DNA of 64,000 nucleotides from Hemerocallis citrina. Lineage: Eukaryota; Streptophyta; Magnoliopsida; Asparagales; Asphodelaceae. Both the position numbers and the translations under genes were made by a program. The DNA lies in assembly GCA_017893485.1 (NCBI GenBank), contig CM030367.1, positions 84,264,853 to 84,328,852 on the forward strand, in the 5' to 3' direction. Positions 23,801 to 35,764 of this stretch are shown piece after piece. The number at the start of each line of letters is the position of its first letter. The stretch's first letter is position 1. Under the pieces are notes generated by a model. It ran no database searches and was not told the DNA's origin. It saw nothing but the letters and a program-made list of their open reading frames with translations.

Positions 23801-24000
23801 AGTATTTGTTAGAACATTTATTATTGATGCAATAAATAATGTTGAGTTATGATTGTTTTTACATGCCTGGTTGGAGTATACTGTTATATTACTTTTATGA
23901 TGAGTCAAGCAGGTTCGTACAGCTAATGGATGGTGAAAACTATCCGCTGGGCTTAGTTGCACACCGTATTCTGTATTCTTTCGGGAAGTGGGGTGTGACA
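20895..24000 (+). mobile_element. 3.1-kb gypsy solo LTR, diverged member of the 24968-41397 family
   Basis: Begins TGTAACCTC and ends GTGGGGTGTGACA. It aligns along its length with the reverse complement of the LTR at 24968-28398. Shared anchors include gttcccgt, aggcaagta(a/g)cttgtat, gatcgagtagtg and gcggccc...gacgggcg. The flanks are TGGAT (20890-20894) and TGTAT (24001-24005), a likely TSD with one change. A TATA element TATATAAA at 21179-21186 lies in a region ending in CT-rich sequence. Small ORFs here are LTR-borne. Confidence 0.85.
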
Positions 24001-24005
24001 TGTAT

Positions 24006-24513
24006 AATGGGATGAGATGGGTATAGGCAATGGGACACGTGGTACCATACAACCATCAAGCTCGAGATAGTGTTTATTGAATGGCGATAGAAACTAGAGG
24101 TAAATCCATGCCCAAAATGTAATATGTATCAAATTCCTTTAGTAATAATGCAAAGTCAAAGGAATATAATTTTTTGTTGTTATGTATATTAGGCATTAGC
24201 ACTTGTAAACCTTTGACTTTATGGGTTTCAGGAATCCGTCCTCCCATAAAATAATTTAAAACTCCTTTTTTTATCTAAGGGTATCATGAACTGTTGTGGA
24301 ATAATTAATTCTTGAAGCAGGCTCGCTTATGCTCCTGTATCGAGCAATGGTAATATGAATTCCTGAATGTATACCAACAAGATGTTCTGCAAAATGGATA
24401 AAGTAAACATCAAATTTTGTATAGTTGTTAGGCTTTCTATAATTTATAATCATTCTGGCTTTTCCTCTTTTGATCTCAGCATGATTTCTAACTAAGAATG
24501 TTGAACAATGACT
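24006..24513 (-). pseudogene. Pararetrovirus-like reverse transcriptase and aspartic protease fragments
   Basis: On the minus strand, 24424-24513 encodes a run around H-A-E-I-K-R-G-K-A-R-M, matching the N-terminal RT motif of Caulimoviridae polyproteins. In another frame, 24331-24342 gives the aspartic-protease signature D-T-G-A, and further down a G-M-D-L stretch follows. In known genomes protease precedes RT, whereas here it follows. The fragments have therefore been rearranged, and stops interrupt every frame. Replication proteins of an old viral insertion; not functional. Confidence 0.6.
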
Positions 24514-24967
24514 TTCCTGAAGATAAAGAGCGCCTACTCGCCGCCCAAGAATTTTTTGAACAAATAGATTGCTAATCTTGGAGCACATTATATTCACGAA
24601 GGAAAAACAATCTTACTGCTGGATAAACTCTCTGCCGAACCACCAGCAGAACATGTCCAAGAGACACATAATTTTCATTCGTCTTTACACCTATAACGAA
24701 TAGGTACCACAACACAAGAAGAATTTTTTGAGAAACAAGAAGAAGCACAAAGAGACCCTAGAGATGATGGCAATACAATGGATCAGACACAATGGCTGGA
24801 CTAGATGATTAGAAGCATGGTGGACCCCACTACTATAATTCCATATGTGGACCCCTAGGACAATAATACATCCCCTTTGAAAAATAAGATTCCTTATTAT
24901 GTCGCACTAATAAAGTGAAAAGATAAGAAGGTATGCTTACCTGTCGGCCACTGTTGAAGATTTCTTC
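24514..24967 (+). pseudogene. Second copy of the pararetrovirus-like 3' ORF and spacer
   Basis: Close relative of 19305-19769: it shares gaagataaagag, gaaaaacaatcttactg, caagaagaa and the following spacer to cactgttgaagatt. Its left junction with the inverted RT fragment falls at atgactttcctg, about 8 bp shared by both partners. It ends where the gypsy array is inserted. Confidence 0.7.
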
Positions 24968-27900
24968 TATCAGGCCCCGCTTCCCAAAAGGAAATACGGA
25001 ATACGGATATGTGGCTAAGTCCAGCGAATAGCTTTCACCATTCATAAGCTGTCAGGATCATTACAACATTTCACAGCAATATTAGGAAGTAAACAAGGAG
25101 AAATCAACCACGTATGCATGACTAAATCAATATACCAACAGAATTTACTTGAAACAAAATTCAATATTCTCAAATAAATCAGATCTGGAACAAGTCATAA
25201 ATTCTGGGTCAAACTGCCCAATACAAATAATCCAAGTAGCAATACATTTATTCAAAATAATCAACAGGAAATAATAATAGCAAGAACTCCAGTAACTAGA
25301 ATCTCAGACCACCCACTCCATGGGCAGCTGATCTCCATAATCTGCAATTTAATAAATTGTTGGAAAAGGGAAAAAAAGAAACAAAGCGCCCGTCAGTGCA
25401 AATTACGGGCCGCTTGTAGTGCAGACACAAGTACAGAAAAAGATAAACAGATGCAGAGTAACAACGGACACAACATAGCATGGAATAGACATGACAGCAA
25501 AACAGAATGACTAACATGAATCAGGAAACAGAATCAGATATTATGATGAGGTAACAGAGTACACGTAACATGTGTCAATTGTCAAATGCTATGCAAATAG
25601 ATCTACAGATAACAGGTGTTAGGTAACAGATAATAGGAATATACAGGTGATCATGTTATTACAGGTCTTGTATTTATTTCTATCTAGGTAGCACTTCATT
25701 AGTCCTATCTATTTACTACATGGTTGCTATATTCAAACACGTTTGCATTTAGATTTCGTAGTGGACTGTATAGGGCCGTGTACTCAGGTATCAGATAAAA
25801 AGATACAGGTACAGATAGAACCTACGGGTCCTCTTCTGAGTACACCATCCTATAGGAAAGTGTGCAGCCAAGTAATCAGATAAACAGAATCGTGTATCAT
25901 GTAGTCATGAACACGTAATAGATAACAGATAACAGAAAACAGTTGGGAAACACGGGCTCCCTTCCAAGTACACATTTCTATATTTTTCACTACTCGATCT
26001 TTCCCTTAACTCCGGCTTGATTATTTGTTGTTATTATCTAACAGGCATATACGTATCACAAACAGGGCAAGAATAACATGACATAAACAGGTAACAGGTT
26101 CAGGTCGGAAGATAAATATGCATCGCTACATTTATGTTAAGTCTGGTCGCTTGGGCAATGTGACAGACAACTCATAAAAGGGTAGGACACAAAAATTCTA
26201 GTTCAGGACAGCAAGACAGTACTACACCAAATCTGGGATTCCTGTTGCCATAAATATGCAAATCTGGATCCGTCAGAAAATCTGAAAAATAGACACTCGG
26301 CTGATTCCAGAAAATATATATAAATCATATGATATTTCACAAAAACAGGACTCAAAATAGAATTGTATCCAGAAAACATGTTCAGCCAGAAATCAGAAGT
26401 TTGTATTCATAAACAGGAAAACGGTATAAAAACTTACTAATTAAATCCAAGCAAAATCTGGGGTATTTCCTATTATGTTTAGTATCAGAAAATATAATTT
26501 CATAATATTCCAACATAGATAGTATAATCAAATAAAATCAGAAAACAACAAGATACAGCGAATTTGTAAATCTGAAATCATAAACACAGCCATACTAAAA
26601 CAGCAATAGATTAAAAAGTATAAATCAAAATCTAGACCCGTCAAAAGGGTGATAAAATAGATAAATCAGGCTACAATTCATATTTACAAAGTTTTTATCA
26701 ACAGCAGGTAGAATCAGGGTAAAATTAAGGTTCTTTACTAAACAACATTAAAATTCTGCAAGTATAGTAGTTATTTGGAAGCATAGAATAGTTTGTAAAA
26801 GTCAATGATTAAATTCACAAAAGTTAGGGGTTAATCCCATCAAGTCTAGTTGTACACAGCAAAATATTGGATCGAAATATTATCTTTAACATCAGTATAA
26901 AAATAAATTACTCTCCAGAATTCACATAAAACCAAATCTGTAATTTTTCTACACCTCTGTAGTAAAATAGCCATAACTTATAACTCACAAATCGAAATTG
27001 GGCTATGTCCAAAATTCTGGAAAATAGACAGAATTATCTACAATTCAAATTCACAAATAATTTCCATATACTGGCTTAATAGGGTCTAAAATACTGAAAA
27101 AAATGGGGTAACAGCAAAAACAGAAATATTATTCATGTATAAAATCAACTAGTTCATATGAAACTCATCCAAATCATAACAAAATGTGAAATATGGTATA
27201 CTAGATATCCAAGCAACATGGTATAGGGTGTTTAACAAATCTACAACAGGATACACTACCAGTAACACGTCAAGCATGCAAGATTCATACAACAACTAAT
27301 GGATCACAACCAGCATACATATATGCAATATGGATTAGTTAGATCTAAGTCTAAATTCATGTCGTGTGTGTAATGAGGCAATTACGGGCAAATCAACACA
27401 TATGGACAAGATCTAACAGGGTTTTCATGAGAATAGATCTTGAAGCAACTACACTACAGGCGATATTTAGTACTTGTATATGCAACAGAAAAGTATACAA
27501 GTTACTTGCCTTATAGTCGACGACGGGAACGATGCAAAGAGTGAGAATAATGGGAATGGATTTCCAGGAACAAACTCAACGAACGAACGACTCACGAACC
27601 ACGAACACACGGGATCGAACACATGCACACAAGAGCTAAGCAACAGCAATGGGTGCACTGCGTCGAGAGGGACGGCGAACAGCGGGGCGGGGACAGCACA
27701 ACTGCTGTCCGCCGCGGTCGGCGAGACACAGCACAGGCTGTGTCGCGACATCGGTTGAACGAGGGACACAGTGCGATAGGAAGCTGCGATGCTGAGGCTG
27801 TCTTCGCTATCGATGCAGGAGGTCGGTACTGGGGTGAGGTGTGGTGATCACGATGTCGGGGAGAGGGGACAGGTGGTGATCAGGAATAGGTTAGGCCGGA

Positions 27901-28398
27901 GGTAGGGGACGACAGTGTAAAGTTAGAAACAGGCGGCTAGAGTTTAATTTGGGTAACAGGGCAGATGAACAGGGTGTATATATATATGCAGATATTAGGG
28001 TTTTTAGGGGGTTAACGGGTAGGTGTATGATGGGTATTGGGTTTAAACAAGATCCAATAGAAATTATAGAATGAGTTTTATGGTTAAATATTAGGTAAAA
28101 AAAAGATCCAAGAGAATTATAGAATGATTCAATAAAAGAGATAGTAACAAAATGAATAAATAAAATAGGACACGAACAATTAATGAGAATAAAAAATAAA
28201 AGCCCGATCAACTGGAGATGAAACAATGAGCAGATAATGGAATCAAGAAGATCAATTTAAAGACGACAATTTAAATAAATGAATATATTGAAAAAGAAGA
28301 CCCAATACACGGTTCAAAAAGAGACGGAGAATACAATATGAATAAATACACACACAAAAAAACATCCAAAATACAGAAAATGAAAAATAGGGGTTACA
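24968..28398 (-). repeat. Gypsy array LTR 1
   Basis: About 3.43 kb. The plus-strand start is TATCAGGCCCC, where LTR 2 has TGTCACGCCCC, so the terminal dinucleotide is altered. It ends GGGGTTACA. A TATA-like run on the minus strand lies near 27978-27990. Confidence 0.88.
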
Positions 28399-31300
28399 AA
28401 TCCTACCCACCTAACAAGAAGAATTTCGTCCTCGAAATTCAAACAAGCGGTACATACGGTAACTCGAAAAAGAAAAAAAAGAACAAAACAAATAGCTACT
28501 CAAACAGATGAGGAAATTTCTGCGGAAACTCCTCCTCCTACTCCCAAGTCGACTCACCCGGCGAGTGAGGATTCCAAGAAACACGAACCAGCTTGATGAC
28601 CTTGTTCTTAAGCACTTTATCCTGCCGATCCAAAATAGCAACTGGCGGAATCTCACAAGTCAAATCCGTCCGCACGGTCAACTCAGAATAATCGATCACA
28701 TGGCTCTTATCGCGGATATATCTCCTGAGTTGTGAGACACGAAAAACATCGTACACTCCTGATAAAGCCTGTGGCAATGCAAGACGATAGGCCACCTTGC
28801 CAACTCTCTCCACAATGTCAAATGGTATGATAACCCTAGGGCTAAGCTTGCCCCCACAACCAAATCGAATGACACCTCGTCAAGGCGATACCTTTAGGAA
28901 AACATGGTCACCAACCTCAAACTCGAAAGCTCTCCGATGGATATCTGCCCATTGCCTCTGCCTGTCCTGGGCTGCCTGAAGATGCTTCCTGATCTACGTC
29001 ACTGCATCAACTGTCCTGGTGATCAATTCCGGACCCAACAACTTCCTCTCACCAATGTCATCATAGTACACTGGTGATCTGCACTTCCGCCCATAAAGTG
29101 CCTCAAATGGTGCAGCTTTAAGATTGGCCTGAAAGCTGTTATTGTACGAGAACTCTACGAGATGCAAATGGTCCTCCCATGATCCACCGAACTACATCAT
29201 ACAGGACCTCAACATGCTCTCAAGAGTCTGGATGGTCCTCTCTGACTGTCTATCTGTCTGGGGATAAAAAGTTGTATTGTACTTCAATTTACTCTCCAAA
29301 CTACTCTGAAGACTCTCCCAGAACTGAGACCTAAATCTCGTATCCCTGTCAGGTACAATACTGACTAGAACCCCATGAAGTCTGACGATCTCTGTACTTC
29401 TCAGTTAGGCTCTCAGTAGACTAACCGACATGGAAGGGAATGAAGTGAGCACTCTTCGTCAGTCGGTCGACAATCACCCAAATGGAATTGTGACTCTTAG
29501 GACTCCTTGGCAAAGCGGTCACAAAATCCATAGTGATATGTTCCCACTTCCACTCCGGAATGAGAAGCGGTTGAAGAAGTCCGGCGATTCTCTGATGCTT
29601 TGCCTTCACTTGCTGGCAGATCAAACACTGAGACACAAACCGAGCCACAGCCCTCTTCATACCGTGCCACCAGAAATAAAGCTCCAAGTCCCGGCACATC
29701 TTAGTACCTCCAGGATGAATAGAATATGATGACTAGTGGGCTTCCTTAAGCAACCTATGATGAACTTCACCCTTCGGGACACACAACCTGGACCCAAAAC
29801 GAAGCGATCCATCAACATGAATACCCATATCCATTCTGGAACCAGCCCAACCTCTGCTCTGAAATCCTGCAAGTGCTCATCACCAGCCTGAGCCTCTTTG
29901 ATCTGATTAACAAGAGACACCTGAAGCTGAAGCACCAAACAACTCCGATCAGAACTTAGAAACAACAACTATAACTCCAACCTCTACATCTGCTCAACCA
30001 AATCTCTCTGCTGTGTTAGAAACATAGCTGCCAGTCTCCTGCTCAAAGCAACTGGCACCAAGTTCACTCTACCAGGATGGTATTGCAAACTGATGTCATA
30101 ATTTGCCATAAGCTCCAACCAACATCTCTGCCTCATGTTTAATTCCTTCTGGGTGAAGACGTACTTGAGACTTTTGTGGTCAGTAAAGATCTCCACTCGG
30201 TCTCCAAGTAAGTAGTGTCTCCACAGCTTCAAAGTGAAGATCACTGCCGCTAACTCCAAATCATGACTCGGATAGTTCTTCTCATGCGGCCTCAACTGCC
30301 TCGATGCATAGGCAACAACTCGACCCTTCTGCATCAAAACTGCTCTAAGACCCTTGCCCGAAGCGTCACAGTGGACTACAAATCTGCCTGAACCATCTGG
30401 AATAGTCAACACTGGTGCTGACGTCAACTTGTTCTTCAACTAAACAAAAGCCTCACTGCAAGCCTCAGACCAACAGAACTTCTGATCCTTCCCTATCAGC
30501 TTAGTCAATGGCCCTACTATCTTCAAAAAATCTTGGACGAATTTTCGATAATAGCCAGCTAGACCGAGGAAACTCCTCACCTCTGAAACTGACTTGGGAA
30601 CTGGCCAATCCTTCACAGCTTCAACCTTGGACGGATCCACTGAAATACCATTGCCCGGAATGATGTGCCCCAAGAAAGTAACTCTGTCGAGCCAAAACTC
30701 ACACTTGCTGAGTTTCTCATAGAGCTGATTCTCCCTCAAGGTCTGCAGAACCAACCTAAGATGCTCAGCATGATCCTCCCGGTTCCAAGGATACACCAGA
30801 ATGTCATTAATGAAGACCACTAAAAATCTATCCAAGAACGGGGAGAAAACTCTGTTCATCTGACTCATGAACATAGCTGGTGCATTCGTGACCCCGAACG
30901 GCATCACAAGATACTCATAGTGCCCATATCTGTTCCTGAATTCAGTCTTCTGCACATCAGTTGCCTTCACCTTGACCTAATGATACCCTGAACGAAAATC
31001 CAACTTCGAGAAGATAGCTGCTCCACCCAACTGATCAAATAAGTCATCGATCCTGGACAACGGATACCGGTTCTTCACAGTAACATTGTTCAGTTCCCGA
31101 TAATCGATGCACAGTCGACGACTATCATCCTTCTTGTTGACAAAAAGAACTGGAGCACCCCATGGCGAAACACTGGGTCTAATGAACCCCAAATCATGCA
31201 ACTCCTAAATCTGCACCTTAAGCTCTGCTAACTCAATCGGTGCCATCCCGTACGAAATCTTCGATATCGGCGCCGTACTCGGATGAACTTCAATACCGAA

Positions 31301-31812
31301 CTCCACATCCATATCAGGGGGTAAGCCAGGAAACTCCTCTAAAAAACATCCAGGAATTCCTGCACTACTAGAGGCGCAGCCTCACAGCCTGAGTGCAATT
31401 CCAGCGCACGCGTCTCCTGATCAACTGCAGTCTCAGCTCAGCCAAAGGGTGTCTCCCTGGTATGGAACTCAAACTCTGCGTGACCTGGGATTCGAAATAC
31501 AACTTTCTTGGCACGACAATCAATGATGGCGTGGGATTGACCCAACCAATCCATACCGAGAATGACGTCGAATCCTGAATTCCCAATTACAATCAGGTCG
31601 GCCTTGAAACCTGCGCCACCAATAACCACATGACTCTGCTTGCACTCCCGGGAACAAACGACAACACCGCCACCTGTGATAATGTTCCAAGCCTCTGGTA
31701 TAATGCTGCACTCCAACTGATGGCGAGCCACAATAGCAGAAAGAGACGAAGGAACGGGTTATCCCAGAATCAAAGAAAACATGAGCAGGGAAAGAACAAA
31801 CAAGGACAATAC
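28399..31812 (-). pseudogene. Tekay-like pol: protease, RT, RNase H, integrase, chromodomain
   Basis: Sense order from 31812 down. Protease has F-F-D-S-G, then V-I-L-G-M-D-W-L at about 31550. RT has D-Y-R-E-L-N-N and, in place of the catalytic F-I-D-D, F-I-N-D near 30800, so one catalytic aspartate is lost. RNase H has [11 protein letters not shown] and F-T-D-H-K-S-L-K-Y. Integrase has C-L-I-C-Q-Q-V-K-A and D-F-V-T-A-L-P-R-S. The chromodomain end, near 28540-28640, has A-I-L-D-R-Q-D-K-V-L-K-N-K. Many frame changes and stops separate these blocks. It would reverse-transcribe and integrate the element, with the chromodomain guiding it to heterochromatin. Confidence 0.9.
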
Positions 31813-31969
31813 CTAAGATAGAATCAAAAGCAAGAAGAAAAGAATTGATGATCAAGGGGTAAGAAAAACACAACGCAGAAAGATAATATGAAAGAATAAT
31901 GCGAGGTAAATGAAAGAAGCAAGGGAAAAATAACAAACAACAAAATAAAATAAAAAAAATTAAAAATAC
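31813..31969 (-). other. Candidate phase-1 intron between gag and protease
   Basis: Sense strand reads GTTATTGCAG|GTATTTTT at the left end and ATCTTAG|GTATTGTCC at the right, 157 nt with a T-rich interior. Joining the ends gives V-I-A-G-I-V-L-V-C-S-F-P-A-H-V. Unspliced, the frame is lost because 157 is not a multiple of three. A 54-bp tandem duplication upstream provides a second donor (GTAG|GTATTT at 32023-32022), giving a 211-nt alternative. The second Tekay family has an intron-like interval at the same codon. Confidence 0.65.
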
Positions 31970-32040
31970 CTGCAATAACACCTTCAACAAACAACAAAAT
32001 ACAAAAAAAAAATTTAAAAATACCTACAATAACACCTTCA
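31930..32040. repeat. 54-bp tandem duplication including the splice-donor region
   Basis: taaaaatacctgcaataaca and taaaaatacctacaataaca plus the adjoining A-rich stretch occur in tandem, offset by 54 bp. This duplicates the end of the gag exon and the start of the candidate intron. Confidence 0.8.
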
Positions 32041-33185
32041 GCTGACTCAGGCTCAGCATCTGTCAGGTTGAAATCCTGACCTCTCCTGGGAACAGCGATC
32101 CTCTGACCAACAATCTAGCATTGCGGAGGAAGCGTGGCCTAACCGGACCACGAGTTGGGGCTACCTGCTGAGCCGGACCCCCGGCTGGAAGAGCCATCCG
32201 CTGCTGCGAGCAATCCCGCACTGAATGGTCAGTAGTGCCACATCCGATCATGCCCAGCCAATTGGCTGAAGTTGCAGAAACTAGCTCCCCTGGAAATAGC
32301 AGAAGAGTAGGGAGTCTCCCTGAAAGGATGGGCTGGGACAGGCCTCCGAATCGACCCACCAGAAGGCCTAACAGGAGCAGCGGGAATAGTCCGCTGGGGA
32401 GGAGCCAACCTGCCACGAGGCTGTTCCTGAGCTCGGGCTGCCTTAAGAGCCTCAGTGTAAGTACGCAAGCGGAGGGAGAAGAGATGCATATGGATATCTC
32501 GCTCAAGCCCCAGCGTGAATCTACGAGCCCTGTCCTCTTCGTTCGCCACAAGAACGGGTGCGAAGCGGCTAAGTCTGTTAAATTTCATCGCATACTCATA
32601 AACTGACCTGGAGCCCTGTTCCAAGAGAGTCGCATGTTACAATATTGCATGAATAATATGTAACAAAAATTTCAAAATAGAAAGACGACCAACCTATTTC
32701 AGGGCCAGGAACTGTTGCTCCATTTCAACCCGAGTGTTGCTAGGGAAGAACTTCTCCAAGAAGCTCCTAGTAAACATAGCCCAAGCAATAGGCCGAGCGA
32801 GTCTTTCGAACTCAGTCCTCCACCAAATGTGGGCCAGGTCCACCAACTGGATAGTCACTACATCCACTCTATCAGCATCAGCAACTCGTGCTGCCAAAAG
32901 CAACTGCTCAGTCCAGATCAGCCACTGTTCGGCCTCCAAAGGCGTCTCAGTGCCGAAAAATTTGTCAGGGTGCAGCCTCATGAAATCTGTAACTGTACCC
33001 AGACGATGAGGGAGAGCATCCTGTGTAGGCACAGCGGGAGTCGGAACCCGGGCAGCTTCCAAAGCAGCCATCACAAGGCCGCTGTGGTTTTGCTGCATGT
33101 TGATCAACCGCTCAAGCACATTAGAAACGGCCTCAATCCCAGGTTGTTCCTCCTGAGAACGAGATGTGGAACCTCTGCAAGCCAT
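31970..33185 (-). pseudogene. Tekay-like gag
   Basis: From ATG 33185 (M-A-C-R-G-S-T-S-R). The capsid region includes F-F-G-T-E-T-P-L-E-A-E-Q-W and A-H-I-W-W-R-T-E-F. A frame break follows at 32694, after L-A-L-K. It resumes at 32615 with G-S-R-S-V-Y-E-Y-A-M-K-F. A C-terminal zinc-knuckle remnant (C-G-T-T-D-H-S-V-R-D-C) lies near 32230. Then F-N-L-T-D-A-E-P-E-S-A-E-G-V-I leads to the candidate intron. The 78-nt gap 32616-32693 is bounded by GT and AG and could be another intron. Gag forms the particle. Confidence 0.85.
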
Positions 33186-33334
33186 GGTCTGCACAAGATC
33201 AAAAACAATTAGCATCCAGATCAAAGTTGATTATAATTTATTCATGTATGCTTGGTCTGTGTACTGTTGAGCCAATCCCAGATCGAGCCAAGCTTGTCTA
33301 ATATATCAGTCAAACTAATACATTAGCCAAACCC
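33186..33334 (-). other. Untranslated leader between primer site and gag
   Basis: Short leader with no ORF of note. Confidence 0.5.
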
Positions 33335-33350
33335 GGTGCTCTTATACCAC
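33335..33350 (-). other. Primer-binding site, tRNA-Met type
   Basis: Just inside the LTR 2 boundary the sense strand reads TGGTATAAGAGC, one mismatch from the tRNA-Met complement TGGTATCAGAGC. The LTR end GGGGCGTGACA precedes it by ten bases. Confidence 0.75.
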
Positions 33351-34458
33351 TAAAAACCTTGTCACGCCCCACTTTCCAAAAAGAAATACAGAATACGGAT
33401 ACGTGACTAAGTTTAGCGAATGCCTTTCACCATTCATAAGTTGTTAGGATTTTTACAACATTTTACAGGAATATCAGAAAGTAAATAAGGAGAAATCAAC
33501 CACGCATGCATGAATGAACCAATGTACCAATAGAATTTACTTGAAACAAAATTTAATAATCTCAAATAAATCAGATCTGGAACAAGTCATAAATTTTGGG
33601 TCAAACTGCCCAATACAAATAATCCAAGTAGAAATACATTTATTCAAAATAAGCAACAGGAAATAATAATAGCAAGAACTCCAGCAACTAGAATCTCAGA
33701 ACACCCACTCCATCGGGCAGCTGATCTCCATAATCTGCAATTTAATAAATTGTAGGAAAAAGGAAAAAAGAAACAAAACGCCCGTCAATGCAAGTTACGG
33801 GCCGCTTGTAGTGTAGGCACAAGTACAAAAAAAGATAAACAAATGTAGAGTAACAACGGAAACAACATAGCATGGAATACATATGATAGCAAAATAGAAT
33901 GTCTAACATGAATCAGGAAACAGAATTAGATATTATGATGAGGTAACAGAGTACAAATAACATGTTTCAAGTGTCAAATGGTATGAAAACAGATATACAG
34001 ATAACAGGTGTCAGGTAACAAATAAACAGGAATATACACGTGATCATGTTATTACAGGTCTTGTATTTATTTCTATCTAGGTAGCACTTCATGTGTCCCA
34101 TCTATTTACCACATGGTTGCTACATTCAAACACGTTTGTATTTAGATTTCGTAGTGGACTGTATAGGGCCGTGTACTCAAGTATCAGATAAAAATATACA
34201 GGTACAGATAGAACCTACAGGTCCTCTTCTGAGTACACCTCCTATAGGGAAGTGTGCAGCCAAGTAATCAGATAAACAGAATCGTGTATCATGTAGTCAT
34301 GAACACGTAATAGATAACAGATAACAGAAAACAGTTGGGAAACACGGGCTCCCTTTCAAGTACACATTTCTATATTTTCCACTACTAGATCTTTCCCTTG
34401 ATCTCGGCTTGATTATTTGTTATTATTATCAAACAGACATATACGTGTCACAAACAGG

Positions 34459-35764
34459 GCAAGAATTGGGGTGGCAACAGGTCCGGGCCAGCCCGGGACC
34501 GGCCGAGCCCCCCATTTTGCGATCTCAACCATGAACCGAACCCCCATACCTTGGGGCTGGTCCAGTTCCGAATTTTTGGCAATTAGCCCGGATCGGCCCG
34601 GCCTGGTTGAGGATCAGGACCGGCTGAACCGGCCCGCCCGGGCTCGGGCCGGGTTCGGGCCGACCGTTGCACAGTATTTTTTTCCAGAAATTAAAAAAAA
34701 TTAAAATTACCAAATTGCCCCCCAACGGACCTATACTGGCTAGTTTTGGGGGGTACTTTAGGAAATCAAAAAATTTGCATATTCTATATATACCACATCA
34801 TTTCTTACATTTCTCTAACACTACACAAACACAAACACAAAATGTTGATTCTTCTTCTTCTTCTTCCCCCATATTAGCAAAAGGAAGAGTCATGCAACTA
34901 GTAGTGTTTTAAATCTTATTAAATAAAAAAAACCAAGAACCAATTCACCAAATGAATTGAATTGGTATAATGCACAAAGTTCGATTGAAGATGTAGTAGA
35001 TGTGTTACAGTTTTGAAAGAGCAATGAAGTTATTTTTAATATTCTTTCTCGTAGGGATAGAGATTTGCTAACAACACCGGTGTCAACCGTTGCATCGGAA
35101 AGTGCTTTTTCTCTTGGTGGAAGGATAATGAACCCGAACAAGAATCGATTGATGGCCAAAAATTTGGAGCTGCTAGTATGCGCCGAAGATTGGATGAAAG
35201 CGGAAGAGATGACTCAAGACTTACTTGAAGCACAAGCTGGATCAACAAGTAGCGATGAATGAACAATTAGATTTATTCAATTTACATTAAAATGATGTAC
35301 AATATATTGTAATCAATCGGGAAATTTAGGGGGATGAGATTCTATATTTAGGTTAAGTAGAAGTGCACGACAATAGTCCAATGTCTTCTCTTCAATCTAA
35401 TAAGAGGCCATCTCGATCTCTAAATTCAAGTAATTCCCTTGTTTCGTAATTTGATCTAATTTTTATGAAATTTTATTTATGTACTTCATTTTATTTAAGA
35501 ATTTCAAATTTATTAAATCAATTAAATACTTGGTTCTTTGCAATTATTATGAAATTACAATTTAATACTTGATCTTTAATATATTAAATAAATCCATAAA
35601 AAACCGGCCCGGCCCGCACCATTGGGGCCGGGGGCCAGGTCCGGGCCAGGGTTTTCCCCCACTAGCCCGGTTCTCGATGTCTTCGAGCTGGGTCTGGGTA
35701 GGCCCGGGACCAGGCAAAGCCCGGGCCGGCCCGAGTGGCCTGAATGCCATCCCTAGACAAGAAT
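34459..35764 (+). mobile_element. hAT-family transposon relic (TSD GCAAGAAT/ACAAGAAT)
   Basis: Element 34467-35756. The left end is TGGGGTGGCAAC. The right end in reverse complement reads TAGGGATGGCATT (after one base), an imperfect inverted repeat of the plant hAT type TAGGGGTGGCAA. The flanks are GCAAGAAT and ACAAGAAT, a near-perfect 8-bp duplication. LTR 1 reads straight through the empty site at about 26070 (gggcaagaataacatg). Both subterminal regions are packed with GGCCCGGGCC-like blocks. Most of the transposase is deleted. Confidence 0.88.
34975..35262 (+). pseudogene. hAT transposase C-terminal dimerisation domain fragment
   Basis: Sense frame reads L-L-T-T-P-V-S-T-V-A-S-E-S-A-F-S and then G-G-R-I-M-N-P-N-K-N-R-L, the signature of the hAT C-terminal dimerisation region. 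It ends with TGA at about 35260. The catalytic part is missing from the element. This domain normally holds hAT transposase subunits together. Confidence 0.9.

Noticed and set aside
32715..33212. 165-codon ORF on plus
   Set aside because: Exact antisense of the Tekay gag frame and no domain.
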